64,000 nt of DNA. It comes from Adiantum capillus-veneris. Lineage: Eukaryota > Streptophyta > Polypodiopsida > Polypodiales > Pteridaceae. The stretch lies in assembly GCA_014529385.2 (NCBI GenBank), contig CM043966.1, forward strand, positions 44,462,537-44,526,536. Direction: 5' to 3'. The notes beneath the pieces were generated by a model, which was not told the origin of the DNA, made no database searches, and saw only the letters and a list, made by a program, of their open reading frames with translations. Each line of letters opens with the position of its first letter. Position 1 is the stretch's first letter. The translations under genes were made by a program, and so were the position numbers. Shown here piece after piece: positions 1-10,818 of the stretch.

Positions 1-558
1 TTTGAATGGGGCTATTTTGGTAGGGTCTCCTCCACCTTTGACCCCTAAAAAGGTAGGGGGAAGGGGGGGGGGGGGGGGGGGGGTAACCATATAAAAAGTA
101 GGGAAGGGGGGGGTAAACCATTTGAAAAGTAGGGGGGTAGGGGGTCTTCTCTCTCTAGCTTTTTGGCCAACTTGTAAGTGGCCTCTTAACTCTCCCATGC
201 TACCTAAGCAAATCCGTGGGTCAAAGAGGTAAAAAAAATGACTTTTTTCAAAAACTTTCAAAAAAACTCTATTCCCCCCTAAAAAGTACCCCCAACATAT
301 ATACATATTAAAAAAAAGTTTTTAAAGTTAAATTACTCATACTTCAACATTTTTTGACTCCCTCCAAAACTTTTAGGAAATTCCCCCCCAAAATTGAAAA
401 CTTTCCCTCCTAATCTAAGCTCCTCTCCTACACCCATCCCCCTTGCACGTGCACCTGCTGCTGCACCTACACACCCATCTCTCCATCCTTCAAGCTCCAT
501 CTCTCCATCCTACAAGCTCTATCTCTCCATCCTTCAAGCTCCATCTCTCCATCCTACA
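1..558. other. AT-rich flank with poly-G tract, no gene
   Basis: No coding signal is visible. There is a run of 21 G at 63-83, further G-rich patches to about 145, then an AT-rich stretch with A and T runs, then a CT-rich stretch with imperfect repeats of 'ctccatctctccatcctacaag' type text at 478-558. The CT-rich part sits directly upstream of the first plus-strand ORF and could be its 5' leader. A matching GA-rich plus C-run arrangement is found at 8690-9183, in mirror orientation. Confidence 0.4.
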
Positions 559-1138
559 ATGCCTCTTGAAGACGTGACCAATGTCTTAGCAAGCGGTTCA
601 CATGGTAGGTCTCCAGGGCTTTTCCTACGCCTACCTCAAGAGTATGTTCCGACAAAGAAAACATGCTTGGGTACATTACCTTCAGCCAACGAATGCCGCG
701 CTCAAGGGGAGAAGAATGTGGATCTCTGGACAGACGGATGCTTGTATCCAAAGGATCCTTCTCTCAATGTTCATCCGTCTTTTACAAACATTCCATCACT
801 GTTGCAATACGTTGGAAATGGAGAGCAAGGTTTGTTGGGCTACTGCAAGAGACTCAACAAACACGAGATTGCGCGGTCCGAGATCTACTTGCGTCATTGA
901 CAGTTGTTGAATGGGAGTTTCCACAATCTTCAAGATTAGATGCAAACAGCTACTAGTGCGCTTGAGGAGGCAAAGAGCACCATCACAACCAAGGAAAATG
1001 TAATTAAAAGCTTGAGGATACTCTTTCACACATGAAGAGTACTGCCATGGGAGGTAGGGTGAGGAAACGAGAGTTGTCTGAAATTCAAACTCTTGCACCA
1101 CATGGAGGTGCAAGAAAACGAAGGGTGACAACTATGAG
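559..1138 (+). CDS. Hypothetical protein, N-terminal exon of a transposon-like gene, broken
   Basis: An ATG at 559 opens a 113-codon frame ending at 900 (starts MPLEDVTNVLAS). After a frame change, text to 1138 reads as a helical, heptad-like segment (ALEEAKSTITTKENVIKSL) and then a basic segment rich in K and R (RKRE, RKRR). A good donor (ATGAG then GTAAGA) follows at 1139 and an acceptor at 1204-1205, giving a 67-nt intron. I do not recognise the protein; the coiled coil and basic patch suggest DNA or chromatin contact, which is inference. It probably belongs with the following exons. At least one stop and one frame change are present. Confidence 0.4.
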
Positions 1139-1205
1139 GTAAGATGTTCTATCCCTCATGTTGTTTAAGTCTAATACCGCTCATCATTGTTGTTTTGGGT
1201 AATAG

Positions 1206-3357
1206 GAACTTCGTCCAAGAAACGTGCGGCGGCGAGAATACGTCAGCTAGGGCTTCTTTACTTCGTTCTTGTTTCAACAAAGAGGATTTTATTGGGATGC
1301 TTGATGCTCCAGAGGAAAAACACTTGAAAGACGCAGTCACTAAGAGAGTTCTTAGTGATTTTTCTAATATTGTCACTGATCTAGATGTTCAGGATATTTG
1401 TGATGCTGTTGGGATTAGTACGAAGGGCTATCAAGCAATAAATCAAGTGTTAAAAGATGCATTAAGAAGTCGAGGAGTCACGGAAAACCTATTCCCACTT
1501 CCTCACAGAGTGGAGATTGCCAAGAAGGTGTCAAATGAAGATGTTGTTCAGCGATTAGGGGACTACTTGTATATTGAAGACACGATGCCTCTTCAGCCAC
1601 TCCGTAGCAAATCAAAAGGAAGGAAGGGCCGCGGGAAGGGAAGCGGTGCTGTTTCTAATAGTGTGTTGCGGACCGAAGGGTTTGTTTACACCAAATTCAG
1701 CAATATCTTTGTGGACTTGATACGATTGCAGCAGTCCATGGCTATTTTCTAGAATTTGAGTGATCCGGGTTAGTTTAGGGTTTCCTACATGCTCTGTGAT
1801 GTGTCATAACATGCATTCTGAGGCTTTATATTGTTGGCAGTTCTTGAAGGCAAGCTTGTGTTCGTGCTGAAGTTGGATGAGTGTGTAATTGTTAAAGGGA
1901 GAAAGTTGGAGAGAATGAGCATCACGCTTATGAATGAAGCCCTAGCTTATGCCAAGCAATCTTACAATTCGAGTGAAGCGACAAAGCCCTCTTTTAGTGT
2001 GCAATCAGAGAAGGATATATGGTGGCTTGGTGCAATTGAAGTTCTGAAAGAGACACATGAAGTCCTTGCATGGATTTTCAGTAGAATCCCATGGGTCACA
2101 GAGGTCATTAAAGCTCAAATAAACGGTGAGAAGCTCATGGTTCCAAGACGTGGGGAGTTTGATGTTGAATGGCATTTAGGTGGTTATCTAAAGACCATAA
2201 AGTGCATGCTTGGATGCAAACAAGGTGCAAATTCTTTACTTCCCTGTCCATTCTGTGTGAAAGGGCACAAGACAAGTCGAGCAACTCAAGTGGAAGGTCA
2301 AGACGAAGATAATGATGACCATATAAACAGGGAGTGGAAAACTTCGGTTCTTTCATGTGATATGCTACAGATGCCCAATAGGGATAGCAAAGATCCTGGG
2401 TGGAACCCCATAATTCCCTTCTCCCTCAACAATGTTCACTTTTGTACATTACATGCGTTTATGCGAATATTTGATAGGATCCTAAAGCATCACATTGATT
2501 ATGCTTTCACAATGAAGCCCCTTCAACGGTCAAAAGACTCCTTACAGGGGGTGGAGATGCTCCTTAATGAGATTGGATGTCACCAATCAAGGGTGAACAT
2601 TGTAGCAGAGACTTGTAGGGAGAAGACATATGAGGTGGCACAGAAGGTTTCCATGAATGGAGCCAAGGCACGTCGATTTTTCAAGAAGATGTCAAAGTCT
2701 CCAATGCAGGTATCCAAGGCAAGTGTCGATCTAGCAAGTGAGAAGCGGTGGGACTTGTGGAAAGATTTGTGTTCATGCATGACGGACAAAGAGCCCAATG
2801 TGGAGGTTGCTAACCAACGCAAGCTAGTATGGTCATCCTTCAAAAGGTTGTGCAATTGATGAATCTTTCAAGCACCACCGTTGAGCAGCGAGAGGAGTTC
2901 AAGAAGGTGCTTTATGAATTCACAAAGGCCGCTAAGGACGGATGGTCTGAAAGCAAGATTACACACTACATGGTTTGTTTTAACGGACTTAATACATATG
3001 CAATGTTTGAAAATGTAACTTTTCTATTGGCTTATCTCCTTTTTGGTTGTTTTAGCACATTCTCTATGCGCATGGTGCATACTTCATGGACCGCTATGGT
3101 TCACTTGATATATAGAGTAACAAGGTATGGAGAAGTCCCACTATCGAGCAAAAGGAGTGTACTTCAAGAATACTCGGCATGGTGGTGGTAGTTCACACTC
3201 CAACTACCTCCAAATGATGTTTAACTGGTTTTTTAGGCACACGTTTGGGAGAACTCGCACTATTGAGAAAGCAAGAGAGTCGATGTTAGCAAAGCAGTTA
3301 CGCAACGCCTCCCTACTACAGCATCCAAGAAGTGGAAACGCTCGCGAGCGTCCCTAG
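1206..3357 (+). pseudogene. Transposon-associated protein (GGxLKT / ANSLxPCPFC / GMEKSHYRAK family), decayed
   Basis: Exons after 1206 and after about 1841 give one long protein. Visible landmarks are IWWLGAIEVLKETHEVLAW, the block HLGGYLKTIKCMLG then GANSLLPCPFC (around 2170-2260), then CTLHAFMRIFDRIL near 2445-2480, and near the end GMEKSHYRAKGVYFKNT followed by HGGG (3121-3190). From memory this order is typical of a family of proteins repeated in many eukaryote genomes and usually treated as transposon-encoded; I know no settled function. An intron at 2973-3055 (83 nt, phase 0) joins THYM to HILYAHG. Frameshifts near 1240, 2842 and 3115 show it is broken. The histone H3-like gene follows 210 bp downstream on the same strand. 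Confidence 0.6.
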
Positions 3358-3449
3358 GCCATGAAGCTTGGCGCACAAATAAGTATAAAAAAGGCAGCGT
3401 TTGGGCGTCGCGTCAGCCCTCCGCATGATCCAAGTTTAGTTGTTAAATT

Positions 3450-3526
3450 CAATTGGTTTGTTTGAGTTTCACTCAATTGGCCGCATAGTGTGAAAGGGTC
3501 CAAATCTCAAAAAAAACTATTTAAAG
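3450..3526 (+). promoter_or_regulatory. Promoter of the H3-like gene (CCAAT pair and TATA)
   Basis: Two CAATTGG motifs end at 3456 and 3480, and a TATA-like CTATTTAAAG lies at 3517-3526, 44 bp before the ATG at 3570. This spacing suits a plant RNA polymerase II promoter. It suggests the H3-like gene had its own transcription start instead of being an exon of the upstream gene. Confidence 0.5.
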
Positions 3527-3569
3527 GTTGAAGGCGCTCATTTTGTCATTTTCCCTACTAGGTGCTACC

Positions 3570-4436
3570 ATGGCAAGAACAAAACAAATGGCAAGGATTG
3601 CATATCCAGCGGGGCCGGATGGCCAACGACTCAAAGGTACAGCAACAGAAGCTGGAACTTCACAAGCTCAAGGTGAAGTCCACACAGAAGAAGCTAGAGC
3701 TTCAAATCAGCATGGCCAGTCCTCTACAGCAGCAAAAGAGAGAAGGAAGCATGGCCTTGTTGTCTATTCATCGGACTCCAACGATTCTGATGGCAACAGG
3801 GAGGATGAGAGCGACCAAGGCAAAGAAACAAACAGCCAAAAGAAGCCGCCGTCAAAAGGCTCCGAAGAGATGCAAACGGATGAAGATGCCCCATGGGTTG
3901 GCGTCAAAATACAAACTTATCAGGCTCACATGTCTATTGGGGGTAAGACACTTCCTAAAGGGAGTGGACCTATACCATCACATCCGCTCAATAGTGAAGA
4001 GCACGAATCAGATGGAGAGTGGGTGGAATCAGATTATGAGGTGTTGGAAGTGCCTGTGCAGAAAAAAAAGAGAAAGAGCATTGTCTACAAGAAGAGGAAG
4101 CAAGCTGCCCCAACTCGTGCCAAAATTGCACCTCCACGTCGACCTCAGAAGGTACAAAAGCGCAGCCGTGCTTTTGCGTAGATTCGACACTATCAAAAGA
4201 GCACCGAGCTCTTGATTCGGAGGGCCCCTTTTGCAAGGCTATGCAAGGAGGTTTTGCAATTGTACAACACTCAGTTTCGGATGGGCGCAGTGGCCATAGA
4301 GGTAGTCCAAGAGGCAGCAGAGCAATATTTACCTAGCATATTCGAGAATTCTAACCTATGTACCATCCATGCAAAGCGTGTAACCATTATGCCCAAGGAT
4401 ATGCAGCTTGCTCGCCATTTGCGCCATGAGGAGTAG
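3570..4436 (+). pseudogene. Histone H3-like protein with a very long inserted tail, one in-frame stop
   Basis: The frame starts MARTKQMARIAYPAG, which aligns without gaps to the H3 N-terminus ARTKQTARKS: K4 is kept, T6 is M, K9 is I and S10 is A. About 175 extra residues follow, mostly acidic and serine-rich (SSDSNDSDG) and then basic (KKKRKS, KKRKQ). The histone fold begins at [14 protein letters not shown] and runs through [16 protein letters not shown] and QLARHLR to a TAG at 4434-4436. By hand about 50 of 84 core positions match canonical H3. Loop 1 has canonical length, so it does not look like CenH3. Total length is about 288 codons against 135 residues for H3. A TAG at 4179-4181 replaces the Glu of the REIRR segment, so this copy is probably dead. 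H3 pairs with H4 in nucleosomes; function here is inferred. Confidence 0.88.
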
Positions 4437-4482
4437 CTTGTAATTAGGCATCAAACCTTTTTGTATTTACGAAACTTCCAAG

Positions 4483-4594
4483 ATTGGGGAGAATTTGAAT
4501 ACAAGCGTCTTTTGATTGTATACCCCACTCTGTGCATTGTATTGGGAAGAATTTGAATATGAGCGTCTTTTATTGTATACCCCACTGCGCATTG
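4483..4594. repeat. Tandem duplication, 58 and 54 bp
   Basis: Two adjacent copies share 'gaatttgaata', 'gagcgtctttt' or 'aagcgtctttt', and 'attgtataccccact', ending in 'cattgt'. The first runs 4483-4540 and the second 4541-4594 with small deletions. It lies just past the H3-like stop codon. Confidence 0.8.
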
Positions 4595-4818
4595 TATTGT
4601 TTTAATTATGTACCATGCGATGTAGCACTGGTCCAAGTTTTGTCTACCTTCTATTGTATGTATGTAGCCATTACCTTGTTATTGTGAAAACTTACTGATG
4701 TTTAGCACCTTGGATAAGTGGGGCATGCACTTCCTGATGCATCCATGCTATGTGACTCACTATTGCATGGCAAAAACCTCTACAAAGTGTTGAAAATGGC
4801 TTGGAATGCCCCCAAATT

Positions 4819-4892
4819 GGCTGCCACAAGGGCGCGCATTTGGGGCTTCCAGAGGCATATGGATGGCCACAATGTGCGCCCTTGTGGCAGCC
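4819..4892. repeat. Inverted repeat, 22-bp arms
   Basis: The left arm 4819-4840 and right arm 4871-4892 are inverted copies with one mismatch, around a 30-bp spacer. The core is TGCCACAAGGGCGCGCATT. The same core makes the inverted repeat at 5263-5330, whose spacer matches this one best in reverse orientation. Confidence 0.9.
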
Positions 4893-5262
4893 TTTTCTAG
4901 TGCATTCCAGACACTTTCCAATGGTTTCCAGATAATTTTCACAAGCAATAAGTATGTTTTGTTTGATTCAATGCTTCAATTAGCATAGATGCTTCTGGCA
5001 ATCATCCCCCCTTAGTCCATGTAGCATAGAAATTTTGAAGGATGGTTGTTGCATCTGTGAAGTCAGACCTATACTTCAAAATGGGCTTGATATTGCCACA
5101 TAGTTTTCTCTTGTGGTTTGTTAGTACAACTTTTAAGTATCTGGGCCAAGATGGGCTTAAGTTTACCTGGGTATGCTTGTCTTTCTATTTTGCAACTGGG
5201 TATTAATGTCTTGTCTCCCTGTTTTGCACCTGGGTATGCTCCTATATGGGTCCAAAATCATC

Positions 5263-5330
5263 TGCCACAAGGGCGCGCATTTGCCCATTTCATCTGCTGA
5301 TGGAAGGCCCCAATGCGCGCCCTTGTGGCA
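5263..5330. repeat. Inverted repeat, perfect 19-bp arms
   Basis: Arms 5263-5281 and 5312-5330 are perfect inverted copies of TGCCACAAGGGCGCGCATT. Read in reverse, the spacer text 'ggggccttcca' matches the spacer 'ggggcttcca' of the repeat at 4819-4892, so the two are copies of one unit in opposite orientation. Confidence 0.92.
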
Positions 5331-5565
5331 ACCCATGTTAGGGACTTCCAAGCCCTTCAGCAGGCACATACATAACTTTGGAAGCCTAGATATAACAAAG
5401 TATGCATTTTATTGATTTTAATGCCTGCCAAACCCTATAGTAGTCATATCAGAAATCATGGTGCTTCTCGTACACAATGGAGGCCCAACATATAAGAAAT
5501 TCAAAACCTTGCAAGTAAGAGAGTCGTAGAGACCAAAAAGTAGTTTCATTAAATAAATCAATGCT

Positions 5566-7077
5566 TTACATGATATCCGGCTTTTGCTTTAGGATCTTTC
5601 GAATTACAATTTTCTGGCGCTTGGCCTTTTGGGGTGGCTCCCTGTTAAGTAAAGTGGTTGTGATTTCTTGGGTGTCATTAACTCCTACAGCTTGGTTCAT
5701 GCCGACATGGGCAATAAGGCGCCCGCGAAAGTTAACACCGAAAGTGGATATTGCAAAATCTTTCTTTACAAGCACTACAAGATTGGCCGTTTGGGCAAGT
5801 GTTGTTAAACACAATGCCTTGGAGAGTGAACGGAGAGCAAAAATGTTGTAGCGACCATTAGGAGAGTAGTCGGCATGGACAAACACCACGACAACAGTCG
5901 GAAGCGTGCCGAGGTAGTGAGCAAGTGCCGCTTGAGGTCCGAACGGAGTCCTCCTCCCCCCTGACCGTTGCGCCCAAGCGTCAACCTCCAGAACATCTTA
6001 CAAAACATAGGTTTTATTTGATATGGCATAGAATTATGATATAACATTAACAAAATCAAATGTAAGTGAGCATCTATACCTCTTGTCTACGAGCCTCCTC
6101 ATCGGCATCCGGGTGCAAGTAAAGATCCACACTTGACTTCCCCTTTGGATCAAGCAAAACAGGTGTTGCAACAGGTGGTGGTGAATCCACTCTTGCGCGT
6201 TTAGCCAAACACATGGCTTGCACAGCAACAAACTCCTCCTCAGAGACCTTGGCCTGCTCCGCCGCCGCTGCCACCTCGGCTTGTGCGATCGCCACTGTGT
6301 CCGCCAAAGTATTCCCCATGGGCAGTAGGAGATCATCATCATGGGAGGTGGTGGTATCAACCTCAAACTTGCCATGGGCATCTTTAGATCGTGCATAAAC
6401 ACAAACTCCTCCCCACCCACCACAATGGAGGAGAAGCGGGTAATCTGTACCTCAAGGATGGCATCCCGAGTGGTGGTTTCTTCTGGCGGTCCCGAGGATG
6501 AACCGACAGATGGAGAGGCCTCCAAGAGGCCTTGAATCCCTACAGGGTAGGTCAAGGCAAGCGTCCTCTCCTCTGCGGATGAGTCAATGGCCGCGGGCTT
6601 GGGGTCCTTCACATCAGCCAGTACCCCGCCGATCTGCAAGTGTGGTAGCACTACGTCAAGGCCTGCTGGGCACTCGTGAAGGAGGAAGATCATTATGGAC
6701 TAAACAGAGAAAAAAGTGTTTCCGATCCTTCCCTTACGCATTGCTCACACATCATCATCTTCAAGCTACACATATTGTCCGGCGAGTTGTGCTATGGTGG
6801 CAAAGCGTACAAGCCGCTGATGAAATGGCCTGTCCCCTTGGTAGATGTGGTGGAGAAGGCCTTCAGGGACCCATTGCCCTAGCCAGTTTGGTAACTCAAA
6901 TATGACTCTCCCCATGCACGTGGAAATGTATGAAGTAATGTGCTCAAGAGATTGAGAGTGGAGGGTCAAGGTGGTTTCCAAATCGGGTTGGGTTGTGAAA
7001 AATGCTTGAAGCTCAGGGCGATTTGCATGCCCAACCTCAGTAAGGAATGCATCTAAAGCACTAGTAGTAGCAGCCAT
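5566..7077 (-). CDS. Unknown three-exon gene, frameshifted in exon 2
   Basis: The ATG at 7077 begins MAATTSALDAFLTEVGHANR. Exon 1 (7077-6772) joins exon 2 (6699-6080) across a 72-nt GT-AG intron in phase 0. Exon 2 joins exon 3 (5985-5566) across a 94-nt intron, also phase 0. Exon 2 contains ETTTRDAILEVQ, then after a frameshift near 6340 an alanine-rich helix (AIAQAEVAAAAEQAKVSEEEF) and a basic patch KRARVD. Exon 3 reads VVVVFVHADYSPNGRYNIF, VVLVKKDFAISTFGVNFRGR and ends in a basic tail. I do not recognise a family. Consistent intron phases and a TATA box 80-90 bp upstream argue for a real former gene. It runs convergent to the H3-like gene. Confidence 0.55.
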
Positions 7078-7156
7078 GTCTTCTCTTTGCGTGATTGGGT
7101 ATACTAGGTCTCTCTGCAATGCTGGGATGAAAATGGTGAAATGAGGAGGTGGTCCC

Positions 7157-7166
7157 CCTTATATAG
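7157..7166 (-). promoter_or_regulatory. TATA box of the three-exon minus gene
   Basis: On the minus strand this reads CTATATAAGG, 80-90 bp upstream of the ATG at 7077. The AT-rich stretch 7170-7300 behind it holds no other gene. Confidence 0.55.
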
Positions 7167-7446
7167 ACATATTCCATCTCAAAAAAAATAAAAAATATGC
7201 ATTTAAAAAATAAATTTACACCACCTTAAAACTCAAGTACAACACCTTAAAACTTTTCAAAATCTTTAATAAAATATCCAATATATAAACGATTAAAGTT
7301 ACAAGCCAATTCACTTAGACAAGATAATTTTGTATGTAGCCCAATCTTTGTAAACAAGCATAGTGGCCTCCATCCGCCTTCCAATCTATACAACCAAAAA
7401 ATGGGCAATCAAAATACAAATACCCACAAAAAATAAGAAAAGGTAG

Positions 7447-8610
7447 CTAAGCAAGCACAAAGCAGACCTTGCCTTGTTCCAGTTTGAAACTTGCATTGTC
7501 GACATCCTCGAATACCATTATGACAAAGTGTTCCCAAAGATTGGCAAGAGTCCAATGCGGATTCACTGCAACCACCTCCACCTCATTATTGGGCATGCGG
7601 ACACGAATTTCAAAGGATTGAACCTCTTTGGTTGTCAGCTGCAAGGGTATCCATTTGCCACATTTGTGCATCCAGCTCTCGTAGCTAAACCGTGCATACA
7701 AGGTGCACCTTGCTTTCAAATACTGAAGGCAAAACTATGTGGGGGACACATTGCACTTATAACGGTCACCATCATGCAAACCGTCAACATAGCCCCAATT
7801 GACACCTAGAATGGTGTCCATTGCATCTATGTCAACTTCTTTGCAAACAAACATTGTTGGTGTTTCTACAATCGGCACAGAGCGGAATGCATGCACAAAC
7901 AAATGAATGGGACAATGCCAACTGAGACCCACCGATCTGGTTGCCTTACCAAACTTTAGGGACCCTTGGAAATCTTGCAGCACCTTGCGCGTGAAAGAAA
8001 GCAAAGCCCAATGGTCTGGAGTTAGCCATTCTGCACTATGCAATGAGGGTGTCTCCACGGCTTCTAACCTACCATAGCTTTGGCTTGACTTAGGCACCAC
8101 GTACTTGTGGGAGTACATGATATTCGCTGCTCGGTAAGTTTTTTCGATGAGACATTAGGAAACATAAGCTCCCCAATGTGAGCATGCACAACCATGAACG
8201 TGCCTGAGAGGCACTCAAGCGGCTGCTCCTCAACTAAGCTGGATGGAAAAAAATCTTTACAAATGCCCTTAGTTAAACATAATGATCGCATAAACGTAAA
8301 CATGACATATGCATGGGATAGCTAAACCATGAAAACTTACAATGAGGTGCAAATTGAGTTGAAGCTCTCTTGAGGTGGATCTCAGCTACACTATAGATGT
8401 GTTGCATGATGGCCAACATTCCTGACTTGGTTTCTTTGAATGCCAATAGCCGGCCCTTCCAATGACGTTCCAATACACCTCGACACCATATGCGATGAGG
8501 TCCAGCACGTGACGGTTGCATGTAGACCATGCACCCTTCTTGAATACTTGTGGGATCCATACCCCCTCTGAATCTTTTTTGTTGTGCAACACAATCTCCT
8601 CTATCTATGG
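7447..8610 (-). pseudogene. Unknown multi-exon minus-strand gene, decayed
   Basis: Pieces in order are: NKKDSEGVWIPQVF and AWSTCNRHVLDLIAYGVE (8590-8460), after a frame change HWKGRLLAFKETKSGMLAIM and SVAEIHLKRASTQFAP (to about 8340), an intron starting GTAAGT, then SLVEEQPLECLSGTFMVV (from about 8240), then after another frame change SLHSAEWLTPDHWALLSF, HLFVHAFRSVPIVETP and GVNWGYVDGLHDGDRY (8118-7735), and a final part ending at 7447 (RMPNNEVEVVAVNPHWTLANLWEHF). It would be about 380 residues. I do not recognise it. It lies upstream of, and on the same strand as, the three-exon gene. Confidence 0.45.
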
Positions 8611-8639
8611 TTTGGGCCGTCTATGCGTGGACATGCTTA

Positions 8640-9297
8640 GGAAGTTGGGCTTAGGAACGGATTTGAAAGAGTTGGGTACTGTGGAGAGAGAATGAGGAGC
8701 TGAGGGGAGGGTGAGGTGAGCTGCCTATGGTGGCTATGGTGGCTTTGACAGTGGAGATAGAGAAAGAGGGGAGGAGTGAGAGGTAAAGAGGATAGTGGAG
8801 CTGTGGGCTATGGAGTGTGGGACTGTAGAGGGTTGATGGAGGTGTGAGAGAAGGGGGAGCTATGGAGAGAGAGGAAGAGAGTAGTGGAAAGATTTTGGCT
8901 ATGGCTGCCTTGACTGTAGAGAGAGAATGGGAGGAGGGAGAAGAGGGAGAGTGTGGGAGAGAAAAGTAGTGAGGGAGAGAGAGAAAAGTGGATTTTGGGT
9001 TGAAAATTGACTTTTTTAAGTTAGTTTACGTTTTGGAGGCAAATGGGTCAACTTTGGAACTTTTAAAAAAATTTCAATTTTTAGGGTTTTTAAGCATGCG
9101 CGTTTTTTTTTTTGGGGGTCCCTCCCTCTTTTATAACACCTCTCTCCTCCTATTTACCCCCCCCCCCCCCCCCCCCCCCCCCCTAGTACCATTCCTCCCC
9201 CTCTAAGTGATATCCCAAGAGCCTTCTCATTGGTTCTCCCTTAAGCCTTCACTAATCAAAAAGGGCCAAGGAGAGTCCATATTTTTCCTAATGGAAT
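8640..9297. other. GA-rich leader-like stretch and poly-C tract, no gene
   Basis: From 8690 to 8985 the plus strand is a low-complexity GA-rich sequence (CT-rich on the minus strand, upstream of the minus gene). A run of 27 C lies at 9157-9183. With the poly-G and CT-rich leader at the left end this gives a mirror arrangement, but I could not align true terminal inverted repeats. The last five bases before the LTR are ggaat (9293-9297). Confidence 0.5.
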
Positions 9298-9667
9298 TGA
9301 TGTTGTGTTTGATAAGTGTTTTGCTTAGTGCATGAAGTTTCCATCTTCATTTCACTAACTAGTATTGAAGGAACACAAAGAATTGTATTGTAAAATGTCT
9401 CTCTTGATGGGAGAAACCATAATACAAAGCCTTTTGGAGGGTGGACCCCTGGCTTCATGCAAATCCGGTCCTCAATTGTTGTCAATTGCTTAATTTCTCT
9501 CTCTTTTGAAGTATTATTCATGCTATCTAACTAGGTGTTATACTTTTTGTTGCTCTCTCCACCCAAGCACTCTTGTTATTCTCATTAGGAAGCTATTCTA
9601 ATGAAATGCTCACTATGTTCATGCTATTTTCCGCTACACATAAGTTACTAGACCATTGAATGTTACA
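9298..9667 (+). repeat. 5' LTR of element 1 (gypsy), 370 bp
   Basis: Starts TGATGTTGTG and ends AATGTTACA, followed one base later by a primer site. Its inverted partner is at 43070-43436 and is about 95% identical by eye. The 5-bp flanks of the two copies (ggaat and cgctg) do not match, which agrees with the rearrangement described below. Confidence 0.9.
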
Positions 9668-9668
9668 T

Positions 9669-9680
9669 TGGTATCAGAGC
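9669..9680 (+). other. Primer binding site, initiator tRNA-Met
   Basis: TGGTATCAGAGC directly after the LTR is complementary to the 3' end of plant initiator tRNA-Met, the usual primer of many plant LTR elements. Confidence 0.85.
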
Positions 9681-9955
9681 ACAAGGTTTCTCTTTTCATG
9701 GTTGGTACTATTAATTGCATGTGAGTAAGTAGAATAGGGATTTTTCAGCCTTGCATCGCGCCTGCCTTTGTGCAGTTAACATGGCATCACCGTCGAGAGC
9801 TATGGTCTTAATAGTGGAGTCCTATGGGGCTTTCCTACGTCTTAACCACTATTGAGATTTTAGAAGCTTGACAAAAGCTGGTTTTGTTTTGGTGTTGAAC
9901 GACCCTCTCTTCTATTCCTTGAAATTAATGGTATTCGAGCCATGGGTACAATAGC

Positions 9956-10546
9956 TTGAGTTCACCCCGTACAAAGGCGAGAAAGAGGTCACCCTCTCCT
10001 CCATATTCCTCAAATTCTTCATCTTCTGAAGAAAGTGATGGCGCAACCTTTGAACCATCAAAAAGAAGAGGCCATAGGAAATCCTATGCCACGTGGAAGA
10101 GGTCGTCCAAGCTCAAGAAATTCAAAGAGGGAGGGAAGAGCATCTCTTTCCTTACCTATGATGGCACTTTTGGTGCTACAGACAAAGTATTGGCCTTTAT
10201 CCAACAATTTGATGCGGCATTTGGAGATGAGGGCTTCACGGATTTCTCTAAGCTACACCATGTAGCTATGCACTTTCAAAAGTCCACCAGGTAATGGTGG
10301 TCTAGTCTATGGGCCAACGGTGAAGCTCCACGAACATGGAAAGCTTTAAGAGCTTCCATTATGAAGCAGTTTTTGGCCACCGATGCCAAAGACAAAGTAC
10401 TCACCAAATGGCGAAGTTTGAAGCTCTCTCCCTATGAATCCATTCACAAATATGTAGACAAGTTTGGACCTACAACTCAAAGCCACTGTCTTCAAAAAGT
10501 TGGATTTTGGAGAGCAAAAGCAACAATTTTGTGCGGGCTTAATTGA
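9956..10546 (+). pseudogene. Element 1 gag, broken
   Basis: Frame contains a serine-rich start, then a gag-like helical domain: ISFLTYDGTFGATDKVLAF, FQKSTR, a stop at 10292-10294, then in the same frame WWSSLWANGEAPRTWKALRA and SIMKQFLATDAKDKV and YESIHKYVDKF. This is the retrotransposon gag domain pattern (capsid). The reading is lost after about 10480. No convincing ATG start is kept. Confidence 0.75.
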
Positions 10547-10818
10547 AGAAAATGGCAGAGTATGTCAACTCCCATAGGCCACACACCATATCGACGGTTA
10601 TACACCATACTATGGTGGCCTCTCGAATCAATTTCCAAACGAGGGATTAAAAAAATTCTAAGCCCACGGAAAACAAGGGTTCCAATGAGCCTAAGGGAAA
10701 GGACAATGTCCAAAAGTCTCCTAACGGCAACCCCAAAAAAGATAAAGAGAAGGGAGTTTACAAAGGCAAAAATAAACTCTCTCTTGAAGAGCTTGAGCGT
10801 TATCACAAGGATAATCAC

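Larger units (their letters stand above)
4437..5565. other. Gap between convergent gene pairs
   Basis: No gene is seen. The gap separates the plus-strand H3-like gene (ends 4436) from the minus-strand gene ending at 5566. It contains a 58-bp tandem duplication and two related inverted repeats listed separately, with AT-rich spacer that could carry polyadenylation signals for both sides. Confidence 0.5.

Noticed and set aside
3562-4215. A 217-codon frame overlapping the H3-like gene
   Set aside because: It is in another frame, has no family resemblance, and the overlapping frame holds clear H3 sequence at both ends.
3570-4436. Centromeric H3 (CenH3) as identity of the H3-like gene
   Set aside because: Loop 1 has the length of canonical H3, the ARTKQ start is kept and the [16 protein letters not shown] block is canonical; CenH3 normally diverges at all three.
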